A stretch of 64,000 nt of DNA from Limnobaculum parvum (GTDB lineage Bacteria > Pseudomonadota > Gammaproteobacteria > Enterobacterales > Enterobacteriaceae): positions 1 to 64,000 of the forward strand of contig NZ_CP029185.2 of the NCBI RefSeq assembly GCF_003096015.2. The letters run 5' to 3'. Of this stretch, positions 41,109 to 56,100 are shown in pieces; the first letter of the stretch is position 1, and each line of letters begins with the position of its first letter. A model generated the notes under the pieces. That model was not told where the DNA came from and did no database searches. It worked only from the letters and a program-made list of their open reading frames with translations. A program made the position numbers and the translations under genes.

Positions 41109-44100
41109 ATGAATACAAATACCAGTTTATTGGTAAATTCAGGAAGTGGTGCCTCTCAGGTTGTTGCGCTTGATGCAGGCAAACCGATCAAAATCAAAAT
41201 CCAACCCGGCAGTAAATACCTTCTTAAGAATAAAGATAATAACTATGCGCCAGAGAACGTCACTCTCCTGCGCAATGGTGACGATCTGTGCGTTATTCTT
41301 GAAGGTGATACAACGCCGGCAGTGGTTATTGAAGACTATTATGTTGCTGGTAATAATGAACCGCTATTAGGTATGGCTGAGGATGGCCAACTTTATGCCT
41401 ATATAGTAACCGATGGTTCATCCTTAGGTGAAGGCTATCTTTTTGATAATGGAGCTTTTGCTCCCGCAGCGCTAGGCGGTATGCCGTTGGGCGATGGCGC
41501 TTACCTGTTTGAAAATACAGACCATGATATGGGTCTGCTGGCTTTATGGCCATGGTTCTTGGGTGCAGCCGCGCTTACGGGTATCGGCATTGCAATCTAT
41601 GAGCATAACAAGAATGACGATCATGATTCTTCCCCAGCTCCGGTAACGCCTCCAGCGGCAAGAGAAGCCTCTGTACCAACACTGGACGGCGCACTGGATC
41701 AGACGGGTAGTATTACTGGCCCTATCGCATACGGTTCTTTTACCGATGAAAATCATCCGACTATCTATGGTACTGGTTATGCCGGTGACACCATCAATGT
41801 TTATGATAATGGCCAATTAATTGGTACTGCGATTGTTGCTGCTGACGGTACCTGGAGCTTCAAGCCAGAGACCGCGCTGATCGATGGCGCTCACAGCATC
41901 ACGATTACCCAATCTAACGCTGATGGCTCCACAAGTAAGCCATCTGATGATTTATCATTTACTGTTGATACCGTTGCCCCACTAAGACCGCTGTTTGGCG
42001 ATATCATCGATAATGTGGGTCCTATCACTGGCCCAATTGCCAATGGTGCAACCACCGATGACGCTCGTCCTGAAGTGACTGGTACTGGCGAACCGGGTAA
42101 TACCATTACTATTTTTATTGATGGTAAAGAAGCCGGTAAGGCACTTATCGACGGTAATGGACACTGGAGCTGGACGCCAGCAACAGATTTAGCAGATGGT
42201 CATTATCAACTGACTATCACTGAAACTGATAAAGCAGGCAACGTCAGCCCTGTTTCACCAACATTTGACTTTAATGTTGATACTTCTTCACCTGCTAAAC
42301 CTTCTCTCCCAGAAATTATGGACAATCACGGTGATATCACCGGTCCAATCCATTCTGGTGATGTGACCGATGAAACCAAACCGACATTCGGTGGTGACGA
42401 TGATGGTAAGCCGGGCGATATTATTAATATCATCGATAACGGAGAGGTGATCGCTACCGTCGTGGTAGATGATAAAGGTCATTGGGAATGGACCCCAGAC
42501 GAGCCGCTGCCGGAAGGTAAGCATGAAATCGAGATCATTGTCTTTGACCCAGATACTGGCAAGGAAAGTGAGCCATCCGATCCGATCGAGTTTGAAATTG
42601 ACATCACCCCACCGGTGAAACCAGCGGTACCGGAAGCCACCGACAAAACCGGCGATGAAACGGGCCCAATCAGTTCAGGCGACGTGACCGACGAAAACCA
42701 ACCGGAATTCAACGGTGAAGGGACGCCGGGCGACACCATCATCATTAGAGATGGTGATGATATTATCGGCTCCGTGGTTATCCCAGAAGACGGTAAGTGG
42801 AACTGGACGCCAGAAGAACCACTGACCGACGGCGATCACAGCATTACCGTGACCGAGAAAGACCCGGCGGGCAATGAAAGTGAGCCATCCGATCCGATCG
42901 AGTTTGAAATTGACACCGTTCCACCGGTGAAACCAGCGGTACCGGAAGCCACCGACAAAACCGGCGATGAAACGGGCCCAATCAGTTCAGGCGACGTGAC
43001 CGACGAAAACCAACCGGAATTCAACGGTGAAGGGACGCCGGGCGACACCATCATCATTAGAGATGGTGATGATATTATCGGCTCCGTGGTTATCCCAGAA
43101 GACGGTAAGTGGAACTGGACGCCAGAAGAACCACTGACCGACGGCGATCACAGCATTACCGTGACCGAGAAAGACCCGGCGGGCAATGAAAGTGAGCCAT
43201 CCGATCCGATCGAGTTTGAAATTGACACCGTTCCACCGGTGAAACCAGCGGTACCGGAAGCCACCGACAAAACCGGCGATGAAACGGGCCCAATCAGTTC
43301 AGGCGACGTGACCGACGAAAACCAACCGGAATTCAACGGTGAAGGCACGCCGGGCGACACCATCATCATTAGAGATGGTGATGATATTATCGGCTCCGTG
43401 GTTATCCCAGAAGACGGTAAGTGGAACTGGACACCAGAAGAACCACTGGCCGACGGCGATCACAGCATTACCGTGACCGAGAAAGACCCGGCGGGCAATG
43501 AAAGTGAGCCATCCGATCCGATCGAGTTTGAAATTGACACCGTTCCACCGGTGAAACCAGCGGTACCGGAAGCCACCGACAAAACCGGTAACGAAACGGG
43601 CCCAATCAGTTCAGGCGATGTGACCGACGAAAACCAACCGGAATTCAACGGTGAAGGCACGCCGGGCGACACCATCATCATTAAAGACGGTGATGATATT
43701 ATCGGCTCCGTGGTTATCCCAGAAGACGGTAAGTGGAACTGGACACCAGAAGAACCACTGGCCGACGGCGAGCACAGCATTACCGTGACCGAGAAAGACC
43801 CGGCGGGCAATGAAAGTGAGCCATCCGATCCGATCGAGTTTGAAATTGACACCGTTCCACCGGTGAAACCAGCGGTACCGGAAGCCACCGACAAAACCGG
43901 TAACGAAACGGGCCCAATCAGTTCAGGCGACGTGACCGACGAAAACCAACCGGAATTCAACGGTGAAGGCACGCCGGGCGACACCATCATCATTAAAGAT
44001 GGTGATGACGTCATTGGCTCCGTGGTTATCCCAGAAGACGGTAAGTGGAACTGGACACCAGAAGAACCACTGGCCGACGGCGAGCACAGCATTACCGTGA

Positions 44101-47100
44101 CCGAGAAAGACCCGGCGGGCAATGAAAGTGAGCCATCCGATCCGATCGAGTTTGAAATTGACACCGTTCCACCGGTGAAACCAGCGGTACCGGAAGCCAC
44201 CGACAAAACCGGCGATGAAACGGGCCCAATCAGTTCAGGCGACGTGACCGACGAAAACCAACCGGAATTCAACGGTGAAGGCACGCCGGGCGACACCATC
44301 ATCATTAAAGACGGTGATGACGTCATTGGCTCGGTGGTTATCCCAGAAGACGGTAAGTGGAACTGGACACCAGAAGAACCACTGGCCGACGGCGAGCACA
44401 GCATTACCGTGACCGAGAAAGACCCGGCGGGCAATGAAAGTGAGCCATCCGATCCGATCGAGTTTGAAATTGACACCGTTCCACCGGTGAAACCAGCGGT
44501 ACCGGAAGCCACCGACAAAACCGGCGATGAAACGGGCCCAATCAGTTCAGGCGACGTGACCGACGAAAACCAACCGGAATTCAACGGTGAAGGCACGCCG
44601 GGCGACACCATCATCATTAAAGATGGTGATGACGTCATTGGCTCCGTGGTTATCCCAGAAGACGGTAAGTGGAACTGGACACCAGAAGAACCACTGGCCG
44701 ACGGCGAGCACAGCATTACCGTGACCGAGAAAGACCCGGCGGGCAATGAAAGTGAGCCATCCGATCCGATCGAGTTTGAAGTTGACACCGTTCCACCGGT
44801 GAAACCAGCGGTACCGGAAGCCACCGATAAAACCGGTAACGAAACGGGCCCAATCAGTTCAGGCGATGTGACCGACGAAAACCAACCGGAATTCAACGGT
44901 GAAGGCACGCCGGGCGACACCATCATCATTAAAGACGGTGATGACGTCATTGGCTCCGTGGTTATCCCAGAAGACGGTAAGTGGAACTGGACACCAGAAG
45001 AACCACTGGCCGACGGCGAGCACAGCATTACCGTGACCGAGAAAGACCCGGCGGGCAATGAAAGTGAGCCATCCGATCCGATCGAGTTTGAAATTGACAC
45101 CGTTCCACCGGTGAAACCAGCGGTACCGGAAGCCACCGACAAAACCGGTAACGAAACGGGCCCAATCAGTTCAGGCGACGTGACCGACGAAAACCAACCG
45201 GAATTCAACGGTGAAGGCACGCCGGGCGACACCATCATCATTAAAGACGGTGATGACGTCATTGGCTCCGTGGTTATCCCAGAAGACGGTAAGTGGAACT
45301 GGACACCAGAAGAACCACTGGCCGACGGCGAGCACAGCATTACCGTGACCGAGAAAGACCCGGCGGGCAATGAAAGTGAGCCATCCGATCCGATCGAGTT
45401 TGAAATTGACACCGTTCCACCGGTGAAACCAGCGGTACCGGAAGCCACCGACAAAACCGGTAACGAAACGGGCCCAATCAGTTCAGGCGATGTGACCGAC
45501 GAAAACCAACCGGAATTCAACGGTGAAGGCACGCCGGGCGACACCATCATCATTAAAGACGGTGATGACGTCATTGGCTCTGTGGTTATCCCAGAAGACG
45601 GTAAGTGGAACTGGACACCAGAAGAACCACTGGCCGACGGCGAGCACAGCATTACCGTGACCGAGAAAGATCCGGCGGGCAATGAAAGTGAGCCATCCGA
45701 TCCGATCGAGTTTGAAGTTGACACAGTTCCACCGGTGAAACCAGCGGTACCGGAAGCCACCGACAAAACCGGTAACGAAACGGGCCCAATCAGTTCAGGC
45801 GACGTGACCGACGAAAACCAACCGGAATTCAACGGTGAAGGCACGCCGGGCGACACCATCATCATTAAAGACGGTGATGATATTATCGGCTCCGTGGTTA
45901 TCCCAGAAGACGGTAAGTGGAACTGGACACCAGAAGAACCACTGGCCGACGGCGATCACAGCATTACCGTGACCGAGAAAGACCCGGCGGGCAATGAAAG
46001 TGAGCCATCCGATCCGATCGAGTTTGAAATTGACACCGTTCCACCGGTGAAACCAGCGGTACCGGAAGCCACCGACAAAACCGGCGATGAAACGGGCCCA
46101 ATCAGTTCAGGCGATGTGACCGACGAAAACCAACCGGAATTCAACGGTGAAGGCACGCCGGGCGACACCATCATCATTAAAGACGGTGATGATATTATCG
46201 GCTCCGTGGTTATCCCAGAAGACGGTAAGTGGAACTGGACGCCAGAAGAACCACTGGCCGACGGCGAGCACAGCATTACCGTGACCGAGAAAGATCCGGC
46301 GGGCAATGAAAGTGAGCCATCCGATCCGATCGAGTTTGAAGTTGACACCGTTCCACCGGTGAAACCAGCGGTACCGGAAGCCACCGACAAAACCGGTAAC
46401 GAAACGGGCCCAATCAGTTCAGGCGATGTGACCGACGAAAACCAACCGGAATTCAACGGTGAAGGCACGCCGGGCGACACCATCATCATTAAAGACGGTG
46501 ATGACGTCATTGGCTCCGTGGTTATCCCAGAAGACGGTAAGTGGAACTGGACACCAGAAGAACCACTGGCCGACGGCGAGCACAGCATTACCGTGACCGA
46601 GAAAGATCCGGCGGGCAATGAAAGTGAGCCATCCGATCCGATCGAGTTTGAAGTTGACACCGTTCCACCGGTGAAACCAGCGGTACCGGAAGCCACCGAC
46701 AAAACCGGTAACGAAACGGGCCCAATTAGTTCAGGCGACGTGACCGACGAAAACCAACCGGAATTCAACGGTGAAGGCACGCCGGGCGACACCATCATCA
46801 TTAAAGACGGTGATGACGTCATTGGCTCCGTGGTTATCCCAGAAGACGGTAAGTGGAACTGGACACCAGAAGAACCACTGGCCGACGGCGAGCACAGCAT
46901 TACCGTGACCGAGAAAGATCCGGCGGGCAATGAAAGTGAGCCATCCGATCCGATCGAGTTTGAAGTTGACACCGTTCCACCGGTGAAACCAGCGGTACCG
47001 GAAGCCACCGACAAAACCGGTAACGAAACGGGCCCAATCAGTTCAGGCGATGTGACCGACGAAAACCAACCGGAATTCAACGGTGAAGGCACGCCGGGCG

Positions 47101-50100
47101 ACACCATCATCATTAAAGACGGTGATGACGTCATTGGCTCCGTGGTTATCCCAGAAGACGGTAAGTGGAACTGGACGCCAGAAGAACCACTGGCCGACGG
47201 CGAGCACAGCATTACCGTGACCGAGAAAGACCCGGCGGGCAATGAAAGTGAGCCATCCGATCCGATCGAGTTTGAAATTGACACCGTTCCACCGGTGAAA
47301 CCAGCGGTACCGGAAGCCACCGACAAAACCGGTAACGAAACGGGCCCAATCAGTTCAGGCGATGTGACCGACGAAAACCAACCGGAATTCAACGGTGAAG
47401 GCACGCCGGGCGACACCATCATCATTAAAGACGGTGATGACGTCATTGGCTCCGTGGTTATCCCAGAAGACGGTAAGTGGAACTGGACACCAGAAGAACC
47501 ACTGGCCGACGGCGAGCACAGCATTACCGTGACCGAGAAAGATCCGGCGGGCAATGAAAGTGAGCCATCCGATCCGATCGAGTTTGAAGTTGACACCGTT
47601 CCACCGGTGAAACCAGCGGTACCGGAAGCCACCGACAAAACCGGCGATGAAACGGGCCCAATCAGTTCAGGCGATGTGACCGACGAAAACAAACCGGAAT
47701 TCAACGGTGAAGGCACGCCGGGCGACACCATCATCATTAAAGACGGTGATGACGTCATTGGCTCCGTGGTTATCCCAGAAGACGGTAAGTGGAACTGGAC
47801 GCCAGAAGAACCAATGGCCGACGGCGAGCACAGCATTACCGTGACCGAGAAAGACCCGGCGGGCAATGAAAGTGAGCCATCCGATCCGATCAAGTTTGAA
47901 ATTGACACCGTTCCACCAGCTAAACCAGCTATTGATAGCGTCGTTGATGACGAAGGCACCATTACGGGCCCTATCACTAACGGTGGTGTTACCGACGATA
48001 AAACCCCAACCTTCTCAGGTGAAGGTGACGCGGGTGATGTCATTATATTTACAGACAATGGCACAGTTATTGGTAGCGTGAAAGTTGATGAAAACGGTAG
48101 CTGGAAATTTACGCCAGAAACGCCGTTAGCAGAAGGCGAGCACAGCATTACCGTGACCGAGAAAGACCCGGCGGGCAACAAGAGTGAGCCATCCGATCCG
48201 TTTACGTTTACCGTGGATACCACCCCGCCAGATCCAGCTAAATTAGCTATTACCGGCGTTGAAGACAACGTGGGTGAGATCATCGGTAATATCCTTGATG
48301 GTAAGTCAACCGATGATGCCAGCCCGGTTATCAGCGGTACCGGTACCAAAGGCGACACCATTGTGGTGTACACCAAGGATGCGGCAGGTAGCCATGAAAT
48401 TGGTAGTACAACGGTAGGGGATGATGGCAAGTGGCATTTGGAACCAACCACCCCATTACTGCCGGGTAGCAACGTACTGACCGCGGTAGAAATCGACCCG
48501 GCGGGTAACGACACCACCAGTAAGACTTATACCATCATTGTGGACATGGTTAAGCCAGAAGTCCCTGTGATTGTTAACGTCATGGATAATGTGGGTGATA
48601 TCAAAGGCGCATTGCAAAAAGGCGATGTGACCGACGATAACAAACCTGAAATTACCGGTACGGCGAAAGCCGACTATATCGTCCGTATTTATGACGGTTC
48701 AACGTTGTTAGGCTCGGTGACCGCTGACAGTAAAGGTGAGTGGACATTTACGCCAACTACCGCACTGGCTGATGGTGTGCACAACATCAACGCAACAGCG
48801 ACCAGCCCAATCGGACAAACCAGCGGCAAGACCGGCGACTTCAACTTCGAAGTGGATACCACGGCACCGCTGGCAGTTGATGGCCTGAAAATCATCGATG
48901 ATGTGGGTGGCTATCAAGGTGAGCTGCATGATCGTGATACCACCGATGATGCTATGCCAACCTTTAGCGGTAAGGCCGAAGCCAACAGCACGGTCACTAT
49001 CTATAACGGTGATGACAAGCTGGGTACGGCGAAAGTGGATGCCAACGGTGACTGGACGTTCACACCAAGCAAGGCTCTGGCAGACGGTGACTATGTGTTC
49101 AGCACGGTGGTAACCGATAAAGCCGGTAACCCAAGTCCTGCAACACCAGACGTTCACATTACTATTGATACCAGCAACGTGGTCGTCAGCATCACTCACC
49201 TGGTGGATGATGTGGCACCTATCACGGGCGATATCACACCAAATGGCGTGACTAACGATACTAAGCCGGAAATTATTGGTGAAGGTAAAGCGGGTAGCGT
49301 GGTTAAGGTGTATGACAACGTCAATACACTGCTGGGTTCAACCACCGTTAAGGCAGATGGTAGCTGGAGCTTTACACCGGCAACGGCCTTAAGTGAAGGT
49401 AAACACAGCATTACGGTGACCGCAACCGATAAGGCAAACAACACCACACCACAAACCTCAGCGTTTGAATTTAACGTGGATACGGTCAAGCCATCTGTTC
49501 CGACGATTGAGAAGGCAGTGGATGATGTGGGCACGATTCAGGGTGACCTGAAGACAGGCAGCATCACGGATGACTCTACGCCAACGCTGTCGGGTACGGC
49601 AGAGGCTAACAGCCTGGTTATCGTGTATGACGGTACCAACGCGCTGGGCTCGGTAATGGCTAACGGCGATGGTGCCTGGAGCTTTACACCGGCAACGCCA
49701 ATTCTGGAAGGTGAGCACAAGTTCCACGTAACGGCGACGGATGCGGCAGGTAACGTGAGCGATCCATCTGCTGACTTTGTGTTGTTCACTGATTACACCC
49801 CACCACCATTTGATGCACTGGCTATTACCGGTGTTGAAGATAACGTAGGTGAGATCACCGGCAATATCCTTGATGGTAAGTCAACCGACGATGCCAGCCC
49901 GGCTATCAGCGGTACCGGTACGGCCGGTGACACCATTGTGGTGTACACCAAAGACAGCGGCGGTAGCCATGAAATTGGTCGTACCACTGTGGACGTTGAC
50001 GGTAAGTGGACGTTGGAGCCAACCACCCCATTACTGCCAGGTAGCAACGTACTGACCGCGGTAGAAACCGACCCGGCGGGTAACAGCACCACCAGTGAGA

Positions 50101-53100
50101 CCTATACCATCATCGTGGACATGGTTAAGCCAGAAGTCCCTGTGATTGTTAACGTACTGGATGATGTGGGTCCTATCACGGGCGCATTACAAAAAGGTGA
50201 TGTGACCGACGATAATAAACCAACCATTACGGGTACGGCTGAAGCTGGCTATATCGTTCGCATTTATGACGGTGCAACCCTGTTAGGTTCTGTGACTGCT
50301 GACACCAAAGGCGTGTGGACATTTACACCAACCACCGCTCTGGCTGATGGCCAGCACAGCATCACTGCGACGGCGACCAGCACGATTGGTCAAACTAGCA
50401 AGCCAACCGGTATCTTCAATTTCGAAGTGGATACCAAGGCACCACTGGCGGCAGATAGCCTGAAAATTACCGATGATGTGGGTGATTATAAAGGACCTCT
50501 GAAAGACGGTGATACTACTGATGACGCTACACCAACCTTCAGCGGTAAGGCCGAAGCCAACAGCACCGTAACTATCTATAACGGTGATAGCGCAATTGGT
50601 TCGACGAAAGTGGATGCCAACGGTGACTGGACGTTCACACCAAGCAAGTCTCTGGCAGACGGTGACTATGTGTTCAGCACGGTGGTAACCGATAAAGCCG
50701 GTAACCCAAGTCCTGCAACACCAGACGTTCACATTACTATTGATACCAGCAACGTGGTCGTCAGCATCACTCACCTGGTGGATGATGTGGCACCTATCAC
50801 GGGCGATATCACACCAAATGGCGTGACTAACGATACTAAGCCGGAAATTATTGGTGAAGGTAAAGCGGGTAGCGTGGTTAAGGTGTATGACAACGTCAAT
50901 ACACTGCTGGGTTCAACCACCGTTAAGGCAGATGGTAGCTGGAGCTTTACACCGGCAACGGCCTTAAGTGAAGGTAAACACAGCATTACGGTGACCGCAA
51001 CCGATAAGGCAAACAACACCACACCACAAACCTCAGCGTTTGAATTTAACGTGGATACGGTCAAGCCATCTGTTCCGACGATTGAGAAGGCAGTGGATGA
51101 TGTGGGCACGATTCAGGGTGACCTGAAGACAGGCAGCATCACGGATGACTCTACGCCAACGCTGTCGGGTACGGCAGAGGCTAACAGCCTGGTTATCGTG
51201 TATGACGGTACCAACGCGCTGGGCTCGGTGATGGCTAACAGCGATGGTACCTGGAGCTTTACACCGGCAACGCCAATTCTGGAAGGTGAGCACAAGTTCC
51301 ACGTAACGGCGACGGATGCGGCAGGTAACGTGAGCGATCCATCTGCTGACTTTGTGTTGTTCACTGATTACACCCCACCACCATTTGATGCACTGGCGAT
51401 CACCGGTGTGGATGATAAGGTAGGTGCAGTCACGGGCAACGTGAAGTCTGGCGATACCACCGACGATACCCGTCCAACCATTCATGGTACCGGTACAGCC
51501 GGGGACACTATTTACGTGTACACCCATGACAGCTCCGGTAATCATCTGATTGGTACGGCTACCGTGATTGCTGACGGTACATGGAGCTTGTTGCCAGAGT
51601 CTCCATTACTGCCGGGCGTGAACAAATTCACGGCAGAGGAAAGAGATCTGGCGGGCAACAAGGTTGGTCCGTGTGCTGAATACATCATTACACTGGATGT
51701 AGCACCACCGGCTCCTCCGGTAATTGAGCGTGTTGAAGATAACTTCAATAACGTTGATGACAAAGTTATTGCCCTGCAAAAAGGTGCCGTAACCGACGAC
51801 AATACCCCAACCATCATCGGTACGGCGGTGGCTAATGGTATCGTTACTATCTATAACAACGATGTGGCAATTGGTTCGGTGAAAGTTGGCGAAGATCGTC
51901 AATGGAGCTTTACGCCAGAGCCTGCGCTGGAAGACGGTAAATACAACATTTGTGCTGATGTTACTGACACCGTTGGCAGAACCAGTGATAAGACCGGTAT
52001 CTTTGATTTTGAAGTGGATACTGTTGCCCCAGGTAAAGTAACCGATCTGTTGGTTACCGATGATGTGGGTGACTATAAAGGTCCTCTGAACAGCGGCGAT
52101 ATCACTGATGACGGTACACCAACCTTTAGTGGTAAGGCAGAGGCCAACAGCACGGTGACCATCTATAACGGTGAAACCAAGCTGGGCACGGCAGATGCGG
52201 ACGCCAGTGGTAACTGGACATTTACCCCAAGTACCTCACTGGCCAATGGCGATTATACCTTCGCCATTACAGTGACCGACAAGGCGGGTAACACCGGTGA
52301 AGCGGAAACGTTTAATCTGACCATTGATAAATCAGCAGTAACGGTGGAAATCACCCGACTGGTAGATAATGTAGGTGACATCACCGGCAATATCACACCA
52401 ACCACCGGTGTGACCGATGACGCGCGTCCGGAAATCATTGGTGAAGGTAAAGCCAACAGCGTTATCAAAGTGTATGACGGCGAAACATTGCTGGGCTCTA
52501 CTACAGTGCAAGCGGATGGCACCTGGACCTTTACCCCATCGACAGATCTGAAAGACGGCAGCCATAGTATTAAGGCAACCGCCACCGATCTGGCAGGTAA
52601 TACCAGTCCGGAAACTGCACCGTTTGTGTTTGAAGTTGATACGGTGAAACCGTCCATACCAACCATTGATTCTGCTATTGATGATGTGGGTACTGTTCAG
52701 GGTACATTGCTGAACGGCAACGCGACGGATGACCCAACGCCAACGCTGATAGGTAAAGCAGAGAAAGGCAGCATCGTCAAAGTGTATGACGGCGAGGCTT
52801 TACTGGGCTCCGTGAAGGCCGACAGCACCACCGGTGCCTGGAGCTTCACGCCAGAATCTGGTCTACCTGAAGGCAAGCATACGTTCCACGTAACGGCTAC
52901 CGATAAGGCGGGTAACGTCAGTGATAAGTCAGCCGACTTCGTGCTGACCATGGACTTCACCGCACCAATCATGCCAGTTATCACTGGTGTGGATGATCAG
53001 GTGGGTGCAGTCACGGGTAACGTGAAGTCAGGTGATACTACCGATGACAAGCGTCCAACCATCAGCGGTACCGGTACTGAGGGTGACACCATTTATGTGT

Positions 53101-56100
53101 ACACCCATGACAGCGCTGGCGATCGTATGATTGGTACCACAACTGTTAAGGCAGACGGTACCTGGAGCATGAGACCGGCAGCAGAACTGAATGTGGGCGA
53201 GAACGAGTTCACGGTAATGGAAAGGGATCCGGTAGGTAATGAGGCTGGCCCAAGTGCGAAGTACACCATTACGGTGGATGGTTCTGTACCGACAGCACCA
53301 ACCATTGATACCGTGGCGGATGACGTAGGTACCATCACCGGTGACTTAAAAGACGGTGATACAACTGACGACACCAAACCAACTATCTCTGGTACGGCGA
53401 TGTCGGCCAAGGGCGGAATGGTTACTATCTATAACGAAACGGATGGTAAAACACTGGGTACGGCGAAGGTTGATGCAGACGGTAAGTGGACATTCACTCC
53501 GGCGACAGATCTGGCTGAGGGTGTGTATAAGATCACGGTTGATGCGACCAATACAGTCGGTCAAACCAGTGGTAAGAGCACGGCCTTCAACTTTGAAGTC
53601 GATACGACTGCACCGGGCAAAGTGACCGATCTGGTTATCACCGATGATGTAGGTGCTGTTACTGGTGCGCTGAATGATAACGACACCACCGATGACAATA
53701 CGCCAACCTTCACCGGTAAGGCTGAAGCCAACGGCATCGTGACTATCTATGATGGTTCAACGGCTCTGGGTTCTGTCAAAGCAGGTAGCGATGGTAGCTG
53801 GACGTTCACACCGACCGCACTGGCAGATGGTAAACATGAGTTCAGTACTACCGTAACGGATGCAGCGGGTAATACCGGTGCGGCGACACCATTGGTACAT
53901 ATTACTGTAGATACCAGTGTGTTAGCGGTGGCCATTACTAAACTGGAAGATAATGTTGGTGATGTCACTGGCCCAATTAAGGCTAATGGTTTCACTGATG
54001 ATACCCAACCAGAAGTGATTGGTACGGCTAAAGCGGACAGTATTGTCGAAGTTTACGACGGTGCAACGCTGTTAGGTTCAACCAAGGCAGATGCAACAGG
54101 TAACTGGAGCTTTACACCAGCGACCGCATTGGCTCAGGGCGACCACAGCATCACTGCGAAGGCGACCGATACGGCGGGTAACAGCAGTACTACAGCGGAT
54201 GCGTTCAAGTTCACTATTGATACGACGAAACCGACCGTGCCGACCATTGACTCAGCTGAGGACAATGTAGGTTTGATTACTGGCGCAATGAGTAGCGGTA
54301 GCCACACGGATGATCCGACGCCAACCCTGAGCGGTAAAGCCGAGAAAGGCAGTACTGTGAGCGTGTATGACGGTACGGAACTGCTGGGTACGACAACGGC
54401 GAACAGCGATGGCGAGTGGACATTCACTACTCCTGATATGACCGAGACCACGCACACGTTCCACGTAACGGCCACCGATGCGGCAGGTAACGTCAGTGAT
54501 AAATCAGCAGACTTTGTGCTGTTCATGGACTTCACCAAGCCACCGATTGATGCACTGGCTATTACTGGTGTAGATGACCAGGTGGGTGCCTATAAGGGTA
54601 ACGTTAAGTCTGGCGATACCACCGACGATACTCGTCCAACCATTCATGGTACTGGTACAGCGGGTGACACCATTTATGTGTACACCACTGACAGCGCCGG
54701 TCACCATCTGATTGGTACGGCAACCGTGATTGCTGACGGTACATGGAGCCTGATGCCAGCGTCTCCATTACTGAAGGGCGATAACGTTCTTACGGCAACG
54801 GAAAGAGATCTGGCCGGTAACGAGGCAGGCCCAAGTGCCACATACACCATTACAGTGGATGTAGCACCACCGGCTCCTCCGGTAATTGAGCGTGTTGAAG
54901 ATAACTTCAATAACGTTGATGACAAAGTTATTGCCCTGCAAAAAGGTGCCGTAACCGACGACAATACCCCAACCATCATCGGTACGGCGGTGGCTAATGG
55001 TATCGTTACTATCTATAACAACGATGTGGCAATTGGTTCGGTGAAAGTTGGCGAAGATCGTCAATGGAGCTTTACGCCAGAGCCTGCGCTGGAAGACGGT
55101 AAATACAACATTTGTGCTGATGTTACTGACACCGTTGGCAGAACCAGTGATAAGACCGGTATCTTTGATTTTGAAGTGGATACTGTTGCCCCAGGTAAAG
55201 TAACCGATCTGTTGGTTACCGATGATGTGGGTGACTATAAAGGTCCTCTGAACAGCGGCGATATCACTGATGACGGTACACCAACCTTTAGTGGTAAGGC
55301 AGAGGCCAACAGCACGGTGACCATCTATAGCGGTGAAACCAAGCTGGGCACGGCAGATGCGGACGCCAGTGGTAACTGGACATTTACCCCAAGTACCTCA
55401 CTGGCCAATGGCGATTATACCTTCACCATTACAGTGACCGACAAGGCGGGTAACACCGGTGAAGCGGAAACGTTTAATCTGACCATTGATAAATCAGCAG
55501 TAACGGTGGAAATCACCCGACTGGTAGATAATGTAGGTGACATCACCGGCAATATCACACCAACCACCGGTGTGACCGATGACGCGCGTCCGGAAATCAT
55601 TGGTGAAGGTAAAGCCAACAGCGTTATCAAAGTGTATGACGGCGAAACATTGCTGGGCTCTACTACAGTGAAAGCGGATGGTACCTGGACCTTTACCCCA
55701 TCGACAGATCTGAAAGACGGCAGCCATAGTATTAAGGCAACCGCCACCGATCTGGCAGGTAATACCAGTCCGGAAACTGCACCGTTTGTGTTTGAAGTTG
55801 ATACGGTGAAACCGTCCATACCAACCATTGATTCTGCTATTGATGACGTGGGTACTGTTCAGGGTACATTGCTGAACGGCAACGAGACGGATGACCCGAC
55901 GCCAACGCTGATAGGTAAAGCAGAGAAAGGCAGCATCGTCAAAGTATATGACGGCGAGGCTTTACTGGGCTCCGTAACGGCAGACAGCACCACCGGTGCC
56001 TGGAGCTTCACGCCAGAATCTGGTCTACCTGAAGGTAAGCATACGTTCCACGTAACGGCTACCGATAAGGCGGGTAACGTCAGTGATAAGTCAGCCGACT

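Noticed and set aside
42621..47924. Possible assembly artefact from collapsed or expanded repeats
   Set aside because: Units differ at scattered two-state sites and the reading frame is kept throughout, so the array looks genuine. The exact copy number still cannot be proven from sequence alone.
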